Shown here: positions 46,689-51,052 of the stretch, piece after piece | How positions within the stretch are numbered: the stretch's first letter is position 1 | Layout of the letters: each line of letters opens with the position of its first letter | Assembly: GCA_024275895.1 (NCBI GenBank) | Contig: JAJRYE010000041.1 | Coordinates: 1-51,052 of the forward strand | Reading direction: 5' to 3' | DNA length: 51,052 bases | DNA from: Alphaproteobacteria bacterium | Lineage (GTDB): Bacteria > Pseudomonadota > Alphaproteobacteria > Rhizobiales > BM303 | The notes under the pieces: model-generated | Databases searched by the model: none | Told to the model about the DNA's origin: nothing | What the model saw: the letters and a program-made list of their open reading frames with translations, nothing else | Made by a program: the position numbers and the translations under genes

Positions 46689-48224
46689 TCATTCCCGCGC
46701 AGAGCCTGCATTTGAATAGCGCTCCCGAAGCTCGCGTTTCAATATCTTGCCCGCCGCGTTATAGGGAAAATCCTCCAGAAACACCACGCGCGAGACGCGC
46801 TGGAATTTGGCCCCCACACGGGCATTGATCCACTCTTTCATTTCCGTCTCGCCAACGAGCGCGCGCGCTTTCAGCACAATGGCGGCAAAGGGCGTCTCGC
46901 CCCATTTTTCATCCGGCACCCCGAACACCGCCACGCCGTGAACGGCGCCGTGCGCCGCGATCACCTCTTCAATGTCGCGCGGATAAACATTCACCCCGCC
47001 GGAGATAATCATGTCCTTCTTGCGATCAGCAAGATAAACAAAGCCGTCCTCATCCATATAGCCCATATCGCCCGAATAGAGCCACCCGTCCCGGATCGCC
47101 TCTTTGGTCAAATCCGGGCGCTTGTAATAGCCCGGCATCACGCAGGGGCCGCGCCCGACAATCTCGCCCACTTCGCGCGGCGCGCAATCGGAGCCGTCCC
47201 CGCGCACAATCCGCACCTGTGTCAGCGGCGGTTCGCAGCCCACCGAGGCGAGCTTGCGCGGCGCATCCACCTTGTCGAGAATGGTGAAAAACCCCTCTGT
47301 CAGCCCGTAAAGCTCGTAATAACGCCCTGGAAGCTCGGCATTAATGCGTTTTTTCACCTCCAGATGCAGCGGCGCGCCCACCGATTGCAGCATTTGCAGG
47401 CTTTGCAGCTTGTCGGGCGCATATTCCGGGTGATTCAGAACCGCCAAGATTTGCGAGGGCACCATCACCACATGAGTAACTTTTTCGCGTGCGATGGTGC
47501 GGATATACTCCCCCGCATCAAAGGCTTTGTGCATGATGAAGGTGCAGCCGAGATAAAACGCCGGCAACAAGGTGAGGAAGGCGCCGTTAAAGATAATCGC
47601 GCCCGAATGCAGCACAATCGACTCCGGCGTCATCCGCCAGGCATTGGCAAACAGCGCCCCATACATGGCGCGGATAAAATGCGTGTGCACAATCCCCTTG
47701 GGCGTGCCGGTGGTGCCGGAGGAATAGAAGATATTAAACATATCCGCATCAACAATACCGGCATCGGGCGGCTCATGCGCGCCGGCGCCCGATATGAAGG
47801 CTTCATAAGTCATATAGCCGGCGCGCTCGCCGCCCGACATGATGTAGCCACTCGCTGGTACGGCTTTTAGCTTGTCGCGGCACTGATCAAGAGTATCGGC
47901 ATAAGCAGGGGCTGTAAAAACCATTGCGGAATCGGAATCATTGATCAGCCCGGCCAGTCCGGCCGGCATCAGGAGCGGGCTTAAAGGGACGATCACTATG
48001 CCGGTCTTGGCGCAGGCCCAGTAAAGATTAAGCAGCTCCATGCAGTTTGAGAGCACCGTCGCCACCTTGTCGCCTTTGCCCAGCCCGGCGCGGAGCAGTG
48101 CATTTGAAAGCTGGTTCACCTGCCCGTTAAACTGCGCATATGAGATCAGCTGACCTTCAAAATCAACCGCCACATGCTCCGGCCTGAACCGCGCATGGCG
48201 CGTTATCAGCGATCCTATATCCAT
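46689..48224 (-). CDS. AMP-forming acyl-CoA ligase/synthetase
   Basis: 511 residues of the ANL superfamily: FNIFYSSGTTGTPKGIVHTH (phosphate loop), YYELYGLTEGFFTI, WLYSGDMGYMDEDGFVYLAD (ribose Asp), RKKDMIISGGVNVYPRDIEE and the catalytic lysine region YNAAGKILKRELRERY. It activates a carboxylic acid as acyl-AMP then acyl-CoA; the chain length or aromatic nature of the substrate cannot be read. ATG 48224 has GAGGGGG about 8 bases ahead; the 16 extra in-frame residues upstream are unlikely. The 3' end runs into a fragment of the GTCATTCCCGCG repeat (46688-46702), which encodes its last residues. It precedes kdsA on the same strand. Confidence 0.9.
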   Translation of the reverse strand: MDIGSLITRHARFRPEHVAVDFEGQLISYAQFNGQVNQLSNALLRAGLGKGDKVATVLSNCMELLNLYWACAKTGIVIVPLSPLLMPAGLAGLINDSDSAMVFTAPAYADTLDQCRDKLKAVPASGYIMSGGERAGYMTYEAFISGAGAHEPPDAGIVDADMFNIFYSSGTTGTPKGIVHTHFIRAMYGALFANAWRMTPESIVLHSGAIIFNGAFLTLLPAFYLGCTFIMHKAFDAGEYIRTIAREKVTHVVMVPSQILAVLNHPEYAPDKLQSLQMLQSVGAPLHLEVKKRINAELPGRYYELYGLTEGFFTILDKVDAPRKLASVGCEPPLTQVRIVRGDGSDCAPREVGEIVGRGPCVMPGYYKRPDLTKEAIRDGWLYSGDMGYMDEDGFVYLADRKKDMIISGGVNVYPRDIEEVIAAHGAVHGVAVFGVPDEKWGETPFAAIVLKARALVGETEMKEWINARVGAKFQRVSRVVFLEDFPYNAAGKILKRELRERYSNAGSARE

Positions 48225-48355
48225 GAGTTGGCCCCCTCTTGTTTTTGCCCGGGACCGTTCAGGTGCATTCATACCCGCCAGCCAAGCTTGTCTCTTATTT
48301 TAGGGGCTGTATTGTGATGCGCCAAGGCTGAAAAAAACAGAATCAGGGGGAAATC

Positions 48356-48637
48356 ATGAAAGAGCTTGCCGCCATTGTCATTACCGTATTTCTGGCCGAA
48401 CTTGGCGACAAGACCCAGCTCGCCACCTTGCTGTTTGCCTCGGGTGGCAAAACCTCGCCCCTGATGGTTTTTCTCGCCGCCTCTCTCGCGCTTGTCGCCG
48501 CCACCGCCATGGCGGTGCTGGTGGGTAGCGCCGCAGCGCAATATCTGGAAAACATGCCCTTGAAACTCATTGCCGGTCTGGGCTTTATCGCCATCGGCCT
48601 GTGGTCGGTTTACGAGCATTTTTCCGGCGCGGCCTGA
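48356..48637 (+). CDS. Small GDT1/TMEM165 (UPF0016) family membrane transporter
   Basis: 93 residues with three hydrophobic helices. The single copy of the family motif is FLAELGDKTQLATLLFASGG, whose Glu and Asp bind the cation. Eukaryotic and cyanobacterial members have two motif copies and move Mn2+ or Ca2+ out of the cytosol; single-motif forms like this work as dimers or oligomers. Manganese export is likely but not shown. Monocistronic; divergent from the acyl-CoA ligase gene. Confidence 0.88.
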   Translation: MKELAAIVITVFLAELGDKTQLATLLFASGGKTSPLMVFLAASLALVAATAMAVLVGSAAAQYLENMPLKLIAGLGFIAIGLWSVYEHFSGAA

Positions 48638-48696
48638 ACCACCCCGCTGCCCATATCCGGCAAGCAGCAAGAACCGGAAACTCTAAAGCCTGATTT

Positions 48697-49338
48697 TCAG
48701 AACTTGAATGTCATGCCAACAATAAAGTTGTGTCCATAGTAGTCGTTATCCTTCACCGAAATAGCGGCATCGCTGAATTTCAGGCCAGGAATACCGCGGA
48801 ACCGGTAACCAACATCCAGCGACATCTTTTCGCTTACTGCCCATTTCGCGCCGACGCCCAGCTGGAAGATCAGGCCCGTATCATGATCCTTGAGCGTACT
48901 GCTCGCATAGGTGGCATAAGCCAGCCCGAGTCCGCCGCCGGCATAAGGCGTTACCCGCCCACCAAGGGGAAGATCGAACCACAGATTGCCCATGAAGCTG
49001 ATGGCATCGGCATGGCCGCTGAGCGAAACAGGCGCAAATCCGGGATAGGTGACCTTCTTGAGTGAATAACGCCGGTAGGCCAGCTCGGCTTCCGCCCTGA
49101 TGTTTTCATTCAGCTTCAGGCCAACCGCGCCGCCAACCAGATATCCCGGCGTCTTCATCCGGGCCTTGTAGCTGCTGCCTGCTGTTGAGTCGAAACCCTT
49201 GACAATTTGCGAAAAGCTGGGCCCGCCGAAAGCCGAGAAATAAATCTCGTGACCAGCGATGCCCATCTCCGATGCCGAAGCTTGCACCGCCCCGGTCGCC
49301 AATACAGTTGCAATTACTAATCCGGTACGTGTTTTCAT
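48697..49338 (-). CDS. Small outer-membrane beta-barrel protein
   Basis: A 213-residue precursor with a signal peptide (KTRTGLVIATVLATGAVQAS, cleavage near ASA-SEM) and alternating beta strands such as AEAELAYRRYSLKKVT, PYAGGGLGLAYATYAS and DVGYRFRGIPGLKF. It ends in the aromatic GMTFKF typical of BAM-inserted barrels. It matches the eight-stranded Opa/OmpX/Omp25-like porin family. Specific function unknown (adhesion or membrane stability). The upstream gap contains a good promoter. Confidence 0.88.
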   Translation of the reverse strand: MKTRTGLVIATVLATGAVQASASEMGIAGHEIYFSAFGGPSFSQIVKGFDSTAGSSYKARMKTPGYLVGGAVGLKLNENIRAEAELAYRRYSLKKVTYPGFAPVSLSGHADAISFMGNLWFDLPLGGRVTPYAGGGLGLAYATYASSTLKDHDTGLIFQLGVGAKWAVSEKMSLDVGYRFRGIPGLKFSDAAISVKDNDYYGHNFIVGMTFKF

Positions 49339-49430
49339 GGCATCTTCTCCCGCCCAACGTGAATATCAGTATCCGCGAAAATTCTCTTCATTTTAAATGA
49401 TTATAAATAAAACAACGACTTCGCCCGTGG

Positions 49431-49458
49431 ATTATAATTGAATAATGGAAAATTTCAA
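49431..49458 (-). promoter_or_regulatory. Promoter of the outer-membrane protein gene
   Basis: On the minus strand TTGAAA (49453-49458), 16 bases, TATAAT (49431-49436), a near-consensus promoter in an A/T-rich gap. The leader would be about 85 bases long, which leaves room for a small-RNA target as often found for porins. Confidence 0.5.
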
Positions 49459-49518
49459 AGAAAAAAGGCCGATATATACCGTGCAGGCCAGGTTAAATGG
49501 TTTGAATGAGTTTCGTTC

Positions 49519-50379
49519 CTAAACGCCGTGCGAACCTGAATAGCCGTTTTTCGCCGGGGGGTGCCAGGCCGCAAGCGCGCCCGGTTGCGGCTGGTAGATT
49601 TCCACCAGCAGCGGATAGCACCGCGCCGCATCGCCCGAATGGCTCGCCCCGCAATCGCCGCCCGGGCAGGTGGAGAGCGCCCCCAGCAGATCAATCTCGG
49701 CAAAAAACTCAAGGTAATCCCCCGGCCGCACCGGGCTGGCCTTCATGAAATACTGATGCGTGTCATGGGTGAACCCGGTGCACATAAACACATTGAGCAC
49801 ATCATGAATATGCGCCTCGGCTTGCCCTAAAGTGAGCCCCCGCGCCGCCGCCAGCGCCCGGGTGAGATTGGAATGGCAGCAATGATGATACTCGCCGCCG
49901 GAAAGCAGGGCGTTGGTATAAGGATCGCAGCGAGTGCCGATCACATCATGCACCCCGCCGCCAAACTCATCCCAGCCATACCAGTCCAGCGTATCGCGGG
50001 TGATGCTCGCCATTGGCCTGAGATAAGGAAAGCTGCTCCACAGCCTGTCCCCGGTACTGACATGAGTGGCATGCAGCGCCCGCGTCTTGCCCGAATAAAA
50101 CCGCTCGGAAAGATCGGTCAAATTCCACAGATTCAAATCCCCCACCTGCGGCCCCTCTATGCTGACAATGCGGAAAAAATGCCCCGCCGGAACCTCAAAA
50201 CACCGCGCATCACGCGGCGGGATGGTCACTTGCGAGCTCTTCACCATCCCCCGCCGCGCCTCCTCATAAAGCGCCATATCCGGGGCGGGCAGTGCGTCCG
50301 TCCCATAACAAACCACCGGCTCAACAGCCCGCCGCGCCTCAGCATCGGACGGCGGCGGGGATTTGGGGAGTTGTTTCAT
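49519..50379 (-). CDS. DUF1989 family protein (urea-carboxylase-associated / carboxyguanidine-deiminase-like)
   Basis: 286 residues with VTIPPRDARCFEVPAGHFFR, GPQVGDLNLWN, SGKTRALHATHVSTGDRLWS, HCCHSNLTRAL and CPGGDCGASHSGDAARCYPL; the Cys and His residues are the conserved ones of DUF1989. Family members next to urea/guanidine carboxylase genes are subunits of carboxyguanidine deiminase. No carboxylase or guanidine gene is in the window, so a guanidine role is only possible, and the lone subunit would need a partner. ATG 50379 has GGTGAG about 6-11 bases upstream. Between it and the next gene (50380-50617) there is only a repeat fragment. Confidence 0.82.
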   Translation of the reverse strand: MKQLPKSPPPSDAEARRAVEPVVCYGTDALPAPDMALYEEARRGMVKSSQVTIPPRDARCFEVPAGHFFRIVSIEGPQVGDLNLWNLTDLSERFYSGKTRALHATHVSTGDRLWSSFPYLRPMASITRDTLDWYGWDEFGGGVHDVIGTRCDPYTNALLSGGEYHHCCHSNLTRALAAARGLTLGQAEAHIHDVLNVFMCTGFTHDTHQYFMKASPVRPGDYLEFFAEIDLLGALSTCPGGDCGASHSGDAARCYPLLVEIYQPQPGALAAWHPPAKNGYSGSHGV

Positions 50380-50460
50380 GGAAGGCTCACCTTTCTCTCT
50401 ATGCGCCTTAAGCATCCCACACATAGCCCATTCCGTCACGTTTGCGAAGACCTCCCCGCC

Positions 50461-50486
50461 GTCACTCCTGCCTTCGCAGGAATTAC
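50461..50486. repeat. Short palindrome of the GTCATTCC family
   Basis: GTCACTCCTGCCTTCGCAGGA with ATTAC following; arms TCCTGC and GCAGGA around CTTC. It is one folded arm of the elements at 33374 and 45624. The rest of 50380-50617 has no recognisable feature. Confidence 0.6.
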
Positions 50487-50617
50487 GAAATCGAGGGGTT
50501 GGGTCAGGAACTCCAAACCTCCACCGGTCAGGAATTATACTCCCAACCGGAATAATTCAAGCCCAGCGCTTTCAGAAAACATACCGAACGGGGGTACAAC
50601 CCCAGACCGGCGAATGC

Positions 50618-50980
50618 CTAAGCGAATCCAAGATTAAACATATTCACGTAGTAAGGTGACAAGGTAACACTAACAATTAACCGCGCATAACTGCCATCTT
50701 TTCCAGCATTATGTGGCGGGTCCAGAAGCTCAGATGTCTCTACCGAAACATGGGAAATAAGATTATCAGATTGCAGCAGTACGAAGAAGGGAGTTTCGCC
50801 TTCCTGTGGGGTGTTCTCCCCAATTTCCCCTTTATTCTCTGGCATTCTCAGGGCATCGAATAGTGTCTTTAGACGATTATCAATATCTCTAGAATCGTGA
50901 AATATCCCACCTGGAGACCTCTGAATAATTGAAACCTTAATTCCCCTTTCATTGGCTATGGTGTTATTATCAACCCGTTG
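50618..50980 (-). pseudogene. C-terminal part of a gene of unknown function, lacking a start
   Basis: The minus frame is open from about 51004 to the stop at 50618 but the only ATG is at 50845, inside the conserved part. Visible sequence includes ERGIKVSIIQRSPGG, DIDNRLKTLFDALRMPENKG, ETPFFVLLQSDNLISHVSVE and ARLIVSVTLSPYY. I recall uncharacterised bacterial proteins with DIDNR(I/L)KTL(F/L)DAL followed by such a segment; the pattern is also reminiscent of RusA-type nucleases (D-x-DN-x-x-K), which is weak evidence. A transposase gene begins at 51002 in the opposite direction, so the N-terminus was probably removed by insertion; the exact breakpoint is not visible. The DNA here is poorer in GC than the rest. 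Confidence 0.55.
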
Positions 50981-51001
50981 AATTGATGGAGGGAATTTAT
51001 T

Positions 51002-51052
51002 ATGTCACGGCGGCGGTACGGGCAGATGGGGTTTGCGGATCATCTGGTGAGG
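51002..51052 (+). mobile_element. Start of a transposase gene (IS5-type likely), cut by the window end
   Basis: ATG 51002 is preceded by GGAGGG and encodes MSRRRYGQMGFADHLVR before the window ends. The basic start followed by GQ-x-x-FAD resembles N-termini of IS5-related transposases. The terminal inverted repeat should lie shortly upstream but I cannot place it with one end only. Seventeen residues are too few to name the element. Confidence 0.4.

Noticed and set aside
46688-46702. Separate MITE copy at the end of the acyl-CoA ligase gene
   Set aside because: Only about 15 bases of one arm match and there is no partner arm; kept as a fragment in the ligase entry.

Overview
This 51-kb window reads as chromosomal DNA of an alphaproteobacterium, most likely in or near the Hyphomicrobiales/Rhodobacterales side of the class. 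The evidence is: a miaB-phoH-ybeY-corC-lnt-XRE-metK-trmB gene order; a rimP-nusA-ylxR-infB-rbfA-truB-rpsO-pnp cluster; DUF1402 and DUF4170 proteins; a tRNA-His without the usual G-1:C73 pair; and a palindromic intergenic repeat of the kind dispersed in Hyphomicrobiales genomes. The DNA is GC-rich and almost fully coding. I do not recognise the genus.

Layout. 1-3.9 kb: the 5' end of cimA, then a truncated RND pump gene fused in frame to a cysteinyl-tRNA-synthetase-like tail, and its membrane-fusion partner. 4-8.6 kb: secG, two TadE-like pilus proteins, a membrane SGNH hydrolase, enolase and tRNA-His. 8.7-12.6 kb: an fbpABC-type ferric iron importer. 12.8-14.5 kb: a HAD phosphatase and class-I glutamine amidotransferase pair. 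14.7-18.2 kb (minus strand): DUF4170, icd, DUF1402 protein and a secreted alpha/beta hydrolase. 18.3-27.3 kb (plus strand): tRNA modification, ribosome/RNA maintenance, lipoprotein acylation, S-adenosylmethionine synthesis, a broken trmB, and plsC. 27.6-37.5 kb: the transcription/translation cluster, headed by a leader RNA with an intrinsic terminator and closed by a strong terminator after pnp. 37.5-50.4 kb is mixed: a secreted lipase-like protein, a large P-loop protein (DUF4914-like), a SCO1/DUF2946 pair, a GNAT enzyme, a YiiX-like amidase gene broken by a stop codon, MsrAB, an orphan TRAP binding protein, kdsA, an acyl-CoA ligase, a GDT1-like transporter, a small outer-membrane barrel and a DUF1989 protein. 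The right edge enters an apparent insertion sequence beside a gene lacking a start.

Gene-free stretches over 300 bp are 27297-27721 (dispersed repeats, then promoter and attenuator of rimP) and 33215-33533 (a MITE-like palindrome). Palindromes related to that MITE recur at 33.9, 45.6 and 50.5 kb.

Most of the window is housekeeping. I found no phage, CRISPR or recognisable defence system. The most unusual signals are the RND/CysS chimera, two otherwise intact genes each interrupted by one in-frame TAA, structured leaders before rimP, metK and pnp, and several dispersed palindromic repeats.
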